From a bacterium (GTDB lineage Bacteria > Zhuqueibacterota > QNDG01 > JAGLOF01): a DNA stretch of 64,000 nucleotides. The notes under the pieces were generated by a model. The model had not been told where the DNA came from and did no database searches. It saw nothing but the letters and a program-made list of their open reading frames with translations. The DNA lies in NCBI GenBank assembly GCA_016934955.1, contig JAFGRY010000049.1, forward strand, positions 228,008 through 292,007, in the 5' to 3' direction. Positions 35,929-46,264 of the stretch are shown here, in pieces. Position 1 is the first letter of the stretch, and every line of letters begins with the position of its first letter. The translations under genes were made by a program, and so were the position numbers.

Positions 35929-36542
35929 AGTTCCTCCCGGTTATTGACATGAGCGGAATCGTTGTCCGCCCGGTGCGCCTGGCGATGAGCCCTGATATAG
36001 AGATTCGGTCGTGTATGACGCGGGTCGGGCAGCGGATAGACGGTGACTGCGGGGCCGTATTTTTTCTCGAGTTCTGCCACGTCGCCGAAATCGATCGCCC
36101 GCATGGGACAGGCGGCGACACAGGCGGGGGGTGTTCCCTGTTCAAGATTGTCGATGCAGAAATTGCACTTGGTCATGACCCCGGCCCGGGCATCATACCG
36201 GGGAGCGCCGTAGGGACAGGCCCACTCGCAGTAACGGCAGCCCACGCAGCGGTCCTTATCGATGGCGACGATGCCGTCCTCCCGCTTGGTATGAGCGCCG
36301 GTGGGACAGACCTGCACGCACACGGGATTGTCGCAATGGTTGCAGGAGAGGGAAAGATTGTAACAGAACACGGTGGAAAGCCAGCTTTCACCCCGCCGGA
36401 TCCAGTCTCCGCCGGAGACCTCATAGACGCGCCGCCAGGCGGTACCCTGTTCAAGATCGTGTTTGTCCCTGCATGCCATCAGGCACGTTTTGCAGCCTGA
36501 GCAGATGCTTGAATTGATGTAAAACCCGTACTGCCTGGTCAT
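35925..36542 (-). CDS. dmsB: DmsB-like four-cluster ferredoxin subunit
   Basis: 205 aa from ATG 36542, chosen because GAGGTGA lies 6 nt upstream; the track's start adds 46 unsupported residues. Sixteen Cys in four groups bind four [4Fe-4S] clusters: CSGCKTCLMAC (~15), CNHCDNPVCVQVCP, CVGCRYCEWACP and CNFCIDN with PACVAACP. It relays electrons from the quinol-oxidising anchor to the molybdenum subunit. Order A-B-C-chaperone is that of dms operons. Confidence 0.93.
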   Translation of the reverse strand: MTRQYGFYINSSICSGCKTCLMACRDKHDLEQGTAWRRVYEVSGGDWIRRGESWLSTVFCYNLSLSCNHCDNPVCVQVCPTGAHTKREDGIVAIDKDRCVGCRYCEWACPYGAPRYDARAGVMTKCNFCIDNLEQGTPPACVAACPMRAIDFGDVAELEKKYGPAVTVYPLPDPRHTRPNLYIRAHRQAHRADNDSAHVNNREEL

Positions 36543-36589
36543 GCGTATCACCTCGCGTGGAAGGGTAAGGAACACCGCCGCGGCGGCAT

Positions 36590-38998
36590 TCAGATCTTTT
36601 CGACCTGTACCATGATCGTGTGCTGGGGATTGCCGTAGGCCAGCGGGGTCCAGCGTTCCGTTGTCAGAACGTTGACGCACCCCCGGGTATCGGTACCGTT
36701 TTCATCCGGAGTCCACCAGCCTCCCTGGGGGATATCGACCACCCCGGGCAGAATGCGGGGCGTGATCCGCACGGGCAGCGTCATCGCGCCCCTGTCATTA
36801 TAGACCCGGACCCGTTCCCCCTGCCTGATGTTCCGGGTCGCCGCGTCACGGGGATTCATGAACAGCCGCTGGGGGAACGCCTCGTTCAGCCAGTCCACGT
36901 TGTCATGGGTCGAATGAACACGCTGCATGTAATGGTGCCCGATCGCCTGGAGCGGGAACCGTTCGGCCTCTTCTCCGAAGGGGCTTTCCCATTCCTGGAT
37001 ATACTTCGGTACGGCCGGTATTTCAGCGGGCCGGTTCATGTCGTGGAGCCGTTTGGAGAAGATCTCGATTTTGCCGGAGGGCGTCGGCAGGGGATTCTTA
37101 TCCGGATCCTCCCTGAAGGATTGCAGTCCGATGGCCGGTTTTTCGACACGGTTGGAGTGCACCCCCCTGTTCGACTGTTCAAAGGAGTCGAGATCGGGTA
37201 TGTCGGGAAATCGTGTTTCCCGGTACCGGTCCACGATCCAGGAGACCCACTCCCGTTCATCGCGCCCCTCGGTGAAGGCCTCCCCCACGCCCAGGCGCCG
37301 GGCGAGGTCGGCGCAGATCGCATAATCCGACCGGGTTTCAAAGGGCGCGTCGACGACCTGGGGCATGAGCAGCACTTCATCGCCGTATTTCCAGCCGTCT
37401 TCGATGCCGTAGGTCTCGAACTGGGTGCAGGCCGGAAGCAGAATGTCCGCGAAGCGGCCGGTGGGAGTGAGAAAGTTGTCCTGCACGGCGATGAATTCAA
37501 CAAGATCTTCATCAGCGAGTATCTTCGCCGTACGGTTGACATTGGAATGCTGGTTAACGAGGGCGTTTGAAGCGACCGCGTAGATCAGTTTGATAGTATT
37601 GTCAAGACGGTCGGTCCCCCTGATGCCGGCGTTGGCCGCGGTCATCTCCTTACCCCGCAGGACCGCCTCGGTCCAGAGGAAGACGGGGATGCGCGCTTTC
37701 ACCGGATTCGAGCCCGAGGGGAATACGGTCCAGAACGGGCCTCCGTCCGGAGCCTGGGTGGCGAGACCGCTGGCCCAGCCGCCGGACACCCCGACGTTGC
37801 CGGTAATGGCGGCGAGCACCGCTCCGGCTCGCACCACCTGTTCCCCGTAGGCGCGCCGCTGCATGCCGTAGCCCTGATAGAGCATGGCCGGTTTGGTGAG
37901 GGCGTATTCCCGGGCGATCCGGATAATGGTGCGCCGGGGGACCGTGGTGATCCGTTCGGCCCAGTCCGGTGTCTTGGGAATGCCGTCCCTCGTTCCCAGT
38001 ATATAGTCGCGGTAGCTTTCGGCGTCCTCCGCGCCTCGGGGCATCTGGCTGTCGTCAAAGCCGACGCAGTAACGGTCGATGAAGGCCCTGTCGACCAGGT
38101 CCTCGGTAATCATCACCCAGGCCATGGCCGACATCATGGCCGTATCGGTTCCGGGCCGGATCGGCACCCACTCGTCGGCGAGGTTGACTGCGCTCATGGA
38201 CATGCGCGGATCGATGCAAATCACCCTGGCCCCCCGCTCCCGGGCCAGACTGATGAAATAGTCCGAGTTGGTCCCGTCACGCATCTCCGAGGGGTTCCAG
38301 CCCCACATGATGATATATTTGGAATTGAGCCAGTCCTGCCGCTGACTGCCGACCTGGAGCGTGCCGTACACATAGGGTGTGGCGATGTTGATGCAGGCCC
38401 AGGAATAACTGTTGTAGATGCCGAGACAGCCCCCGAAACAGTTCATCAGCCTGCGGGCGACGTGGCTCCCGTTGGTATTGCTGTAGCTGCCGGTGCCATA
38501 GGGCACGAACAGGGCCGAATTTCCCCAGGTATCCCTGATCCGTTTCATGGCGGCAGCGGTCGTGTCAAGGGCTTCATCCCAGGATATGCGTACGAAGCGG
38601 CCTTCTCCCCGCTTTCCGGTCCGTTTCATCGGGTATTTCAGCCGGTCGGGATGGTACTGCCGTCTTCTGTAGGCGCGTCCGCGCACACAGGGACGCAGCT
38701 GCGGATCCGCAACGTCGTCGGTCGGCCGGTCGTCCCCGTCGATTCTGACGATCATACCGTCTCTGACGTGCACTTTCAGCAGACATTTTCCGCCGCAGTT
38801 GTGGGAGGGGCATCCGACACGAACGACCCGGTCTTCCAGCCGGCTCACCGACGCGAGCATGTCGGCCGCTCCGGTGCGGCGCAGCCCCCCGGAGGCGGGC
38901 GCGCCGGCGGAGAGCGCGGCAAGAAGCGCGTTCCATTTGAGAAAATCCCGCCTGCTTACCGCTCCGGCGATGGTCATATGGGTTTTCTTGTCAGGCAT
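36590..38998 (-). CDS. dmsA: DMSO reductase-like molybdopterin catalytic subunit
   Basis: 802 aa. A twin-arginine signal (SRRDFLKWNALLAALSAG) precedes CPSHNCGGKCLLKV and a later LRPCVRGRAYR, the N-terminal [4Fe-4S] site. The core has IYNSYSWACINIATPYVYG, where the YS pair aligns with the Ser ligand region of E. coli DmsA, then DEWVPIRPGTDTAMM, the PAMLYQGYGMQR block and ITGNVGVSGG, all as in DmsA. It should reduce an S- or N-oxide (or related substrate) in the periplasm as a Tat-exported complex. GGAG sits 5 nt before the ATG. No FNR-like box is evident in the short upstream gap. Exact substrate unknown. Confidence 0.9.
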   Translation of the reverse strand: MPDKKTHMTIAGAVSRRDFLKWNALLAALSAGAPASGGLRRTGAADMLASVSRLEDRVVRVGCPSHNCGGKCLLKVHVRDGMIVRIDGDDRPTDDVADPQLRPCVRGRAYRRRQYHPDRLKYPMKRTGKRGEGRFVRISWDEALDTTAAAMKRIRDTWGNSALFVPYGTGSYSNTNGSHVARRLMNCFGGCLGIYNSYSWACINIATPYVYGTLQVGSQRQDWLNSKYIIMWGWNPSEMRDGTNSDYFISLARERGARVICIDPRMSMSAVNLADEWVPIRPGTDTAMMSAMAWVMITEDLVDRAFIDRYCVGFDDSQMPRGAEDAESYRDYILGTRDGIPKTPDWAERITTVPRRTIIRIAREYALTKPAMLYQGYGMQRRAYGEQVVRAGAVLAAITGNVGVSGGWASGLATQAPDGGPFWTVFPSGSNPVKARIPVFLWTEAVLRGKEMTAANAGIRGTDRLDNTIKLIYAVASNALVNQHSNVNRTAKILADEDLVEFIAVQDNFLTPTGRFADILLPACTQFETYGIEDGWKYGDEVLLMPQVVDAPFETRSDYAICADLARRLGVGEAFTEGRDEREWVSWIVDRYRETRFPDIPDLDSFEQSNRGVHSNRVEKPAIGLQSFREDPDKNPLPTPSGKIEIFSKRLHDMNRPAEIPAVPKYIQEWESPFGEEAERFPLQAIGHHYMQRVHSTHDNVDWLNEAFPQRLFMNPRDAATRNIRQGERVRVYNDRGAMTLPVRITPRILPGVVDIPQGGWWTPDENGTDTRGCVNVLTTERWTPLAYGNPQHTIMVQVEKI

Positions 38999-39172
38999 GG
39001 CTGCTCCGGATGTAGTGACGCGGAAACACGGCCGGGAACCGGATCCGCTCTCTTATGTGAATATCGGCTCCATGCTGTCCCCGCTTCCTGAAGCACTCTT
39101 TCAGGGAACGGGCGCAGGCGACCGGGGTCATGGTGAGTGCGCCGCGGACATCTTCCCGGTGATCACGCCCGG

Positions 39173-39718
39173 TTACCCCGGGCTGCCCCCGTCCAGGGCG
39201 TAAATGGCGGGGAGCTCCCGGTACTTTCCCGCCATGTCCAGTCCGTACCCGACGACAAATTCCGTGCCGATGCTGAATCCTGTGTATTCGGGAAGCGGCC
39301 CCGCCCTCCCGGGCCGTTCTTTGGCAAGCAGCACACAGACGCTGATCTTCGCGGCCCCTTTCACGTGGAGATGGCCGCGGACCGTCTCTAGGGTGAGACC
39401 GCTGTCGAGAATATCATCGATGAGAAGCACATCGCGGCCCTTAATGTCCAGAGTGATATCCTGAATGATACTGACCCGGCCGCTGGACCGGACATCCTCC
39501 CTGTAGGAGGAAACGGTCATGACATCGGTCAGCAGCGGCACTCCTCGACGGCTGAGTTCCCGGGACAGGTCCGCCATGAACATGAATGATCCCTTCATGA
39601 GTCCGATCAGGCAGAGTTCCCCGTCCCCGCGGTTCCGGATAATCTCCCCGGCCAGATCCCGCACCCGGCCCGCAATCCGGGGTTCGGAAATGAGCAGCGC
39701 GTATTCGGCCGGTGTCAT
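39173..39718 (-). CDS. hpt: Hypoxanthine phosphoribosyltransferase
   Basis: 181 aa, the usual family length, starting at ATG 39718, which has GAAGGG 9 nt upstream. The track's start adds 38 residues that overlap the previous gene. Motifs: LMKGSFMFMADLSREL near residue 40, the PRPP loop VLLIDDILDSGLTL (~94-107), LLAKERPGR, and FVVGYGLDMAGKYRELP at the C-terminus (purine-binding region). It salvages hypoxanthine or guanine to IMP or GMP. Last gene after the H1-like and PQQ-like genes. Confidence 0.95.
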   Translation of the reverse strand: MTPAEYALLISEPRIAGRVRDLAGEIIRNRGDGELCLIGLMKGSFMFMADLSRELSRRGVPLLTDVMTVSSYREDVRSSGRVSIIQDITLDIKGRDVLLIDDILDSGLTLETVRGHLHVKGAAKISVCVLLAKERPGRAGPLPEYTGFSIGTEFVVGYGLDMAGKYRELPAIYALDGGSPG

Positions 39719-39731
39719 CGCTGACATCCCT

Positions 39732-41216
39732 TCACTCATTTCCGTAACAGTAGAGGTAGCCGTCCCGGCATCCGATGTAGAGACGGCGGTCGTGGCATAC
39801 AGGAGTCGATTCAACGGCGACACCCGCCACATGGTCTACCAGGGTAAGGTTCCCGGCGGTATCGTAGGTAAAGAGGTAGATACCCCCGTACCCGGCGGCG
39901 ATGAGTTTGTTCCCCACCATAATGGGCGTGGAAATGGAGGGTCCGATATAGTATTTGGCGGCCAGCCGCGGCACCGCATAGGTGTGCTGCAGGTTGGGGC
40001 CCTTCACGGGCGAGGTCCGGTCCGGGTCGTTCAGGTGGAGAACGTAGAGATACCCGTCGATGCCGGCACATGCCGCCAGGGAGGGATATCCGACCATTTT
40101 CGTCTGGTGGTTGACGCAGGCCGATCCGATGAGGCCGCCCTGCCAGGACGCGAAAGCACGGTCCCCGACGGGAAAATACCATTCGACGCAGTCTCCGGCA
40201 TCCCGGGATGGATCGAGTTTGAAAAGGCCGCCGTGTCCGTCGATGTACTGTTTTTCCACCGGTACGAGAATACAGCTGTCCTCGGTGACAACCGGAGAGC
40301 CGTCCATGTCGGAACCGATGAAGAACTCCCAGTCGATGGTGCGGCTGTCGAGGCTGTACCCGTACACCCGTCCGGATCCGGCCGTGATATAGAGACGCCT
40401 GCCCAGCAGACAGGGAGACGATTCGGTGACGAGATTGCCTCCGTGAGCGGCGATATCGGCCTGTTCGTACAGCGGCAGCGTCTGGTGTATCTTCGGCTGC
40501 AGCAGTCCGTCCCTGAGCGCGGCCGCGGCCGGATCGGGGTCGAAGGAGATAAACATCCCGTTTTCGAGACCGGCATAGGCCGTGTCGTTGATGATCACCG
40601 GGGACCCGTCCATATCCCGGCTGTAGCTGTCGGTGCGCCACACATCCAGCTGCCAGAGGGGAGCGCCGCTGTCACAGGAGATACTGCGGAAACTGGGAAC
40701 GACCGGGGTGTAGAGATTGTTCCCGTACCCCCGCCGGCTCCCCTGAAGAACGGTAAGGGAGTGCCCGCCGCTGTCGGCGCCGGGATTGTGCCAGAGCGTG
40801 CCGGTGCCCTTGATCACATCGTCAAAGGCGTATTCCCAGACAACCCGGCCCGAATCGGCGTCAATTTTTTTCAGATGGTAGTCGAAGGCGCCGATCAGCA
40901 GCATCAGGCGGCCGTTTTCCCGGTAGAGCAGCGGCTGCCCGGTCCAGCCGCTGCCGGACCAGACGCGGTCTCCCTTGCGGGAGGATATATTGGTGACACC
41001 CGATCCCAGATAGCGTTTCCAGCGAAGCGAGAGAGAATCAGGGGCGAGATTGCCGTAAAAATTCCGTTCGACCCCGCCCAGGAAGGTGGGGTTGCAGAAA
41101 CTGCAGGTCACTGCCGCACTGTCAGGCGCGGTACGGGCACCGGCCGCTGCGGCAAGCAGCAGGAGCGGGACAATGAAAACGGACGGTCGGAACGGGCTGG
41201 AACCGGTCATATCCAC
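39732..41216 (-). CDS. Exported PQQ-like beta-propeller repeat protein
   Basis: 494 aa. Signal peptide near residues 12-28 (VFIVPLLLLAAAAGA). The mature part is repetitive beta-sheet: DADSGRVVWEYAFDD, the twice-seen DMDGSPV (RDMDGSPVIIND and SDMDGSPVVTED), and GGLFKLDPSRDAGD, typical of PQQ/BamB-like propeller blades. A CSFC pair just after the signal could form a disulfide or bind metal. Catalytic PQQ-dehydrogenase residues are not obvious, so it may be a binding or scaffold propeller. It lies 6 bp after the H1-like gene. Confidence 0.75.
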   Translation of the reverse strand: MDMTGSSPFRPSVFIVPLLLLAAAAGARTAPDSAAVTCSFCNPTFLGGVERNFYGNLAPDSLSLRWKRYLGSGVTNISSRKGDRVWSGSGWTGQPLLYRENGRLMLLIGAFDYHLKKIDADSGRVVWEYAFDDVIKGTGTLWHNPGADSGGHSLTVLQGSRRGYGNNLYTPVVPSFRSISCDSGAPLWQLDVWRTDSYSRDMDGSPVIINDTAYAGLENGMFISFDPDPAAAALRDGLLQPKIHQTLPLYEQADIAAHGGNLVTESSPCLLGRRLYITAGSGRVYGYSLDSRTIDWEFFIGSDMDGSPVVTEDSCILVPVEKQYIDGHGGLFKLDPSRDAGDCVEWYFPVGDRAFASWQGGLIGSACVNHQTKMVGYPSLAACAGIDGYLYVLHLNDPDRTSPVKGPNLQHTYAVPRLAAKYYIGPSISTPIMVGNKLIAAGYGGIYLFTYDTAGNLTLVDHVAGVAVESTPVCHDRRLYIGCRDGYLYCYGNE

Positions 41217-41222
41217 GTTGAT

Positions 41223-41789
41223 TCAGTTTTGTTTCCCGCGTTTGTCACCGGATGACCGTACCGGAGCTTTTTTTCCGGAAGTCGCGGTTTTTCTGCCGGC
41301 AGCGGGCTTTTTCGCGCTGGACGTCTTGCCGGCGGGTTTCCCGACGGCGGATTTCTTTTCAGCGGGGGCGGGTTTCTTTTCAGCGGCGGGTTTCTTCCCG
41401 CTCTCCGGCGTTCCGCCGGACGCGGGGGCAGCGTTCCTGCCGGCCGGGGGCGTTCGTTTTTTCTGGGCCGCTTCCGCGGTTCTCCGCGCCTGTTCCCTGA
41501 TATCGACGATCGCTTTTTCGTTCTTGGTGATCGCGGCCGTTATATGATTGATTTTTTCGATGAAGTAGCTTATGCCGTCATCATTATGGGCATCGATCCT
41601 CTTGCCGTCGCTTACCCTGACATATACCTCTCTTCCCAGCGCCTTGTAAGTCTGATCGAGTTTTCTGTTGAGGTTGAGAAGGTCGACTTTGATTTTCCCG
41701 ATCCGAGTGTACTCTTCCGTCTTGTCGGCGGCCGTGTTGACGCCGTCGAGCAGCGTTTTTTTGAGATCGTCCCAGAGAGATGACGCCAT
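41223..41789 (-). CDS. Coiled-coil protein with histone H1-like Lys/Ala/Pro tail
   Basis: 188 aa. Residues 1-~105 are helical and fairly charged (DLKKTLLDGVNTAADKTEEY, DLLNLNRKLDQTYKALGREV, then NHITAAITKNEKAIVDIREQ), resembling small phasin- or coiled-coil-type proteins. Residues 105-188 are a low-complexity basic tail built from KKPA, EKKPAPAEKK and KPAGKTSSAKKPAAGRK units, very like bacterial histone-H1-type DNA-binding proteins. AAGGAG precedes the ATG, and it has its own promoter. Nucleoid binding through the tail is inferred; the helical head may oligomerise. I do not recognise a named family. Confidence 0.7.
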   Translation of the reverse strand: MASSLWDDLKKTLLDGVNTAADKTEEYTRIGKIKVDLLNLNRKLDQTYKALGREVYVRVSDGKRIDAHNDDGISYFIEKINHITAAITKNEKAIVDIREQARRTAEAAQKKRTPPAGRNAAPASGGTPESGKKPAAEKKPAPAEKKSAVGKPAGKTSSAKKPAAGRKTATSGKKAPVRSSGDKRGKQN

Positions 41790-41828
41790 CGGGTTGCTCC
41801 TTACGGTAAATTATTGCGCGTACTGGTT

Positions 41829-41857
41829 AAATTACGAGAGTGTCAGACAAAAATCAA
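41829..41857 (-). promoter_or_regulatory. Promoter of the H1-like gene
   Basis: Minus strand TTGATT (41852-41857), 17 nt spacer, TAATTT (41829-41834), about 40 bp before the ATG. Confidence 0.55.
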
Positions 41858-41884
41858 GTGAAAAAGAGGATCGGGGGCCGAAGA

Positions 41885-41925
41885 CAAAAAAAGCCCGGAC
41901 CGATGGTGACCGCGCGGACCGGGCT
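41885..41925 (-). terminator. Intrinsic terminator of the 192-aa gene
   Basis: Minus strand AGCCCGGTCCG stem with one mismatch against CGGTCCGGGCT, followed directly by seven T. It ends transcription of the gene at 41943-42521. Confidence 0.8.
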
Positions 41926-41942
41926 CAGGGACAGGGTGCGGA

Positions 41943-42521
41943 TCAGAATTCAAAGACGACGGAATGTCTGCTGCCGTCGCTGCCGATGGCGTATACGGTA
42001 TTGAGGACGATGGAGTCGACTTTCCCCTGTTCTCCCTGAAACGGATAGTACTCGTTCGGGGGCAGGAGGGTGCGGCTGAACACATACTGCTGACCTGCAT
42101 CGATCCACTGGATCACCGTCTGCTCCGCCTGGCAGTCCACGAGATTCATGAACAATGAATCGGTGCGAAAGGTGAACGCATGCTCTTTTTGATAGGGAGG
42201 TCCACCGATGATGACCTTTCCCTGTACTTCAAGGGCACGCGCTTCTTCGTGTTCCACCGTGACGGCGAAGGTCAGGACATTCGCCTTGTCAGCTTCCAGT
42301 CCGTCGATCTCGTGCACAGCCGGAAGATACTCGGTGCCGAGGTACTCGATAATGACCCGCTGCTCCATCACCGGCGGTTCAGCCGGATTACCGGGATAGT
42401 GGTCGCATGCGGTATCGAATCCGGTGAGCAGCAGGACAAAACAGAAAAAAACACCGGCATGAATCGCCGTTGCGAACAGACGGCGCGTGGTGCTGGAGAC
42501 CAGCTTTGGTATACGTCTCAT
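41943..42521 (-). CDS. Hypothetical exported protein
   Basis: 192 aa; no family recognised. A hydrophobic segment near residues 20-35 (AGVFFCFVLLLTGFD) is followed by TACDHYPGNPAEPP, so it is probably secreted and perhaps lipidated at that Cys, although the lipobox is weak. The rest is beta-rich (RVIIEYLGTEYLP, VLTFAVTVEHEEARALEVQGKVIIGG) and ends in an alternating HSVVFEF strand, suggesting a small beta-sandwich. Monocistronic, with a clear terminator. A 9-bp inverted repeat lies in its leader. Confidence 0.6.
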   Translation of the reverse strand: MRRIPKLVSSTTRRLFATAIHAGVFFCFVLLLTGFDTACDHYPGNPAEPPVMEQRVIIEYLGTEYLPAVHEIDGLEADKANVLTFAVTVEHEEARALEVQGKVIIGGPPYQKEHAFTFRTDSLFMNLVDCQAEQTVIQWIDAGQQYVFSRTLLPPNEYYPFQGEQGKVDSIVLNTVYAIGSDGSRHSVVFEF

Positions 42522-42552
42522 TCCCCCTCCGGGTTAATACAGGCACTTTTTT

Positions 42553-42580
42553 CCCGCAGGCGGCTATTTTTGCCTGCGGG
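42553..42580 (-). repeat. 9-bp inverted repeat upstream of the 192-aa gene
   Basis: CCCGCAGGC, 10 nt, GCCTGCGGG. On the minus strand the stem is followed by six A, not T, so it is not a terminator for either direction; it lies 30-60 bp before the gene and may be a leader hairpin or binding site. Confidence 0.5.
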
Positions 42581-42709
42581 ACAGGGTAACACCCGTCTGA
42601 TGAAGCGATGTAACATCCACATAATCAGTACAATAGCAGCATTATCACATACAACGCTTCCTGATCGAACGTGTACTTCTGCAAAATGAATACCAGGGAG
42701 TGAGAGGGT

Positions 42710-42739
42710 AAAAAAAAATCCCGATTGCGTATCGGGATT
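42710..42739 (-). terminator. Terminator of tRNA-Asp
   Basis: Minus strand AATCCCGAT, ACGCA loop, ATCGGGATT and a run of T, beginning 4 bp after the tRNA. Confidence 0.9.
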
Positions 42740-42742
42740 GCG

Positions 42743-42816
42743 CGGGGTCGACGGGATTCGAACCCGCAACTTCCGGCGTGACAGGCCGGTGCTCTAACCG
42801 GTTGAACTACGACCCC
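42743..42816 (-). tRNA. tRNA-Asp (GTC)
   Basis: 74 nt. Acceptor GGGGTCG pairs perfectly with CGACCCC, discriminator G, anticodon stem CCGGC/GCCGG with loop CTGTCAC (anticodon GTC), T-arm GCGGG-TTCGAAT-CCCGT. CCA is not encoded. It has a near-consensus promoter and its own terminator, so it is a single-gene unit. Confidence 0.97.
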
Positions 42817-42838
42817 TCTCGGTGTTTTGAGAAGGAAT

Positions 42839-42867
42839 AATATAAGCACATTTTTTTCTTTTGTCAA
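42839..42867 (-). promoter_or_regulatory. Promoter of tRNA-Asp
   Basis: Minus strand TTGACA (42862-42867), 17 nt spacer, TATATT (42839-42844), one of the best promoter matches in the window. Confidence 0.85.
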
Positions 42868-42910
42868 TATTTAATTGATAAATTTTCGGATCGGTGCGGC
42901 CCGCGGCGGC

Positions 42911-42947
42911 AAAAAAAACCGCCGTCCCGGAAACCGGAACGGCGGTT
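42911..42947 (-). terminator. Terminator of the 58-aa gene
   Basis: Minus strand AACCGCCGT-T-CCGG stem, 3-nt loop, complementary arm with one mismatch, then eight T. It lies about 20 bp after the stop codon of the small gene. Confidence 0.88.
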
Positions 42948-42968
42948 GGAGCATCGACGCTCACCTGC

Positions 42969-43145
42969 TTATATGTGCACTTTATCCCAGTCAGATTTTT
43001 TCACGAATTTCGTCAGGTTGCGGCCGTCAGAGGTCTTGGCTTTGAGGGCGTACCGCTCTTTTCCAGGTTCTCCGTAGGTGACTTTTTCTACTACTTCCGC
43101 TTGGACCTTCTGCCGCAGCTTGACATCATAAAATGTGTCTTTCAT
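42969..43145 (-). CDS. 58-residue basic orphan protein
   Basis: Too short for the ORF track. GGAGG lies 6 nt before ATG 43145; the frame reads MKDTFYDVKLRQKVQAEVVE and ends KKSDWDKVHI-stop. It has a promoter (43286-43314) and a strong terminator, all good signs of a real gene. It is Lys-rich with an alternating pattern (YDVKLRQKVQAEVVEKV, ERYALKAKTSDG, NLTKFVKKSDW) that suggests a small beta-barrel or beta-hairpin fold, possibly nucleic-acid binding. I do not recognise a family. Confidence 0.8.
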   Translation of the reverse strand: MKDTFYDVKLRQKVQAEVVEKVTYGEPGKERYALKAKTSDGRNLTKFVKKSDWDKVHI

Positions 43146-43285
43146 GACATGCCTCCTTCGATAATGGTATTGTGTAAACGGTTGAACGCCTCACCAGGAC
43201 TCACTGATATTCCTGACAGCTTGTATAGCGTTTAAATGGTATTTCTGGGCGATACGATTATGTCGTTGGGGTATTTTGACTCGAT

Positions 43286-43314
43286 AATATATGAAAAAAA
43301 AACGTATTTAGCAA
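43286..43314 (-). promoter_or_regulatory. Promoter of the 58-aa gene
   Basis: Minus strand TTGCTA (43309-43314), 17 nt spacer, TATATT (43286-43291). It overlaps the terminator of the ABC-F operon, and predicts a leader of about 135 nt. Confidence 0.65.
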
Positions 43315-43324
43315 TGAGAAATAC
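43294..43324 (-). terminator. Terminator of the isochorismatase-to-ABC-F operon
   Basis: Minus strand GTATTT, 9-nt loop, AAATAC, G and nine T, 20 bp after the ABC-F stop. The stem is short (6 bp), but the T-run is long. Confidence 0.6.
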
Positions 43325-43343
43325 TACTTTTTTTTCATTTATC

Positions 43344-45310
<1,967 letters not shown>

Positions 45311-45314
<4 letters not shown>

Positions 45315-46264
45315 GCGGTGCCGGCGTCCTGAACAGCGGTGAGTCTGTAGGTATATCCCCCCTCGATCCGGCACCCGCTTCTGCGGTACCCGCGAATGTA
45401 CTGGCCGCAGTTGCTGCCGATCAGGTTCTCCTCGCGCTCACCGATGCTGAGGATGACATCATAGCCGGCGGCGGTGAGTTCTTCGATGACCGGAAAACGG
45501 TTCTCCCCCTCCCCGACCAGGGAGACGATACGGTGTTTCCTGGCCGTTGCCGTGGGATTCACGGGCGTAATCTTCACCATGAATATGTCAGGGGAAAAAA
45601 GACGGGAAAGCAGGTCGACATCCAGGGGCGACTCTTCCGAGAGGGCGAAATTCAGGGTGACCTTTCGACCGCCGGGCAGATGGAAATCAGCGCCGTAGGC
45701 AGCGATCTCGCCCAGGGACCAGGTGGCGGCCGGGATGATCCAGCGGCGCAGGGACTCATCCGTTGTATGGATGCTGAACTGCAGCTGGAACCGTTCCGGG
45801 TAATGACGGTGCCTGATCGCGAGCAGTTCCTGAAAGAACCGTTCCCGTTTCGCGGGAGCGATGGTCGAAACGGTCGGCAGCAGACCGGGAAGGGGATAAC
45901 GGCAGGGCAGGATCTCCAGTGTCTCGAGCACCCCGTCATTCAGGGCGGGCTCCCCCATGCGGGCGAACTGTATCTTGAATTTATCCACCTCCAGGGGCCG
46001 GCCGGGAAACCGGAAGCCGACCATGGCGTCTATCTGGGCGAGCATATCACGACAGCTCACCGCTCCTTCAAAGTGTCCGCCGGCATCGCAGAACCGGCAC
46101 CCCACCGGACAGCCGTAGAGGGTGGAAATTATCAGCACCCACTTTTCCCCGCGGGAAAAGGGCGGCTGCACTGATTCAACGAATTCGATCTGTTTTCCGC
46201 CGGAGGTCTCGCCGATAAACACGGTGGCGATATCCGACGCTTCTGTCCGGGCGATTATGTTCAT
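45311..46264 (-). CDS. Radical SAM enzyme, short RlmN/Cfr-like
   Basis: 317 aa. CPVGCRFC (Cys52, 56, 59; C-x3-C-x2-C) binds the [4Fe-4S]/SAM cluster. FARMGEPALN matches the M-G-E-P motif of RlmN, FSIHTTDESLRR matches its S-I-H-A region, and GSNCGQY near the C-terminus matches the D-A-A-C-G-Q-L block with the methyl-carrying Cys. The N-terminal helical RNA-binding domain of full-length RlmN (~90 residues) is missing: only ~40 residues precede the core. It probably methylates or modifies RNA, but the target may not be A2503. Coupled to neighbours by ATGA overlaps on both sides. Confidence 0.75.

Noticed and set aside
39519-41255. 578-aa plus-strand ORF
   Set aside because: Antisense to hpt and the propeller gene; no ribosome site and no family-like motif.
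42625-42867. 80-aa ORF across the tRNA
   Set aside because: It translates tRNA-Asp (the GFESRRPR-type peptide typical of read-through tRNA ORFs).
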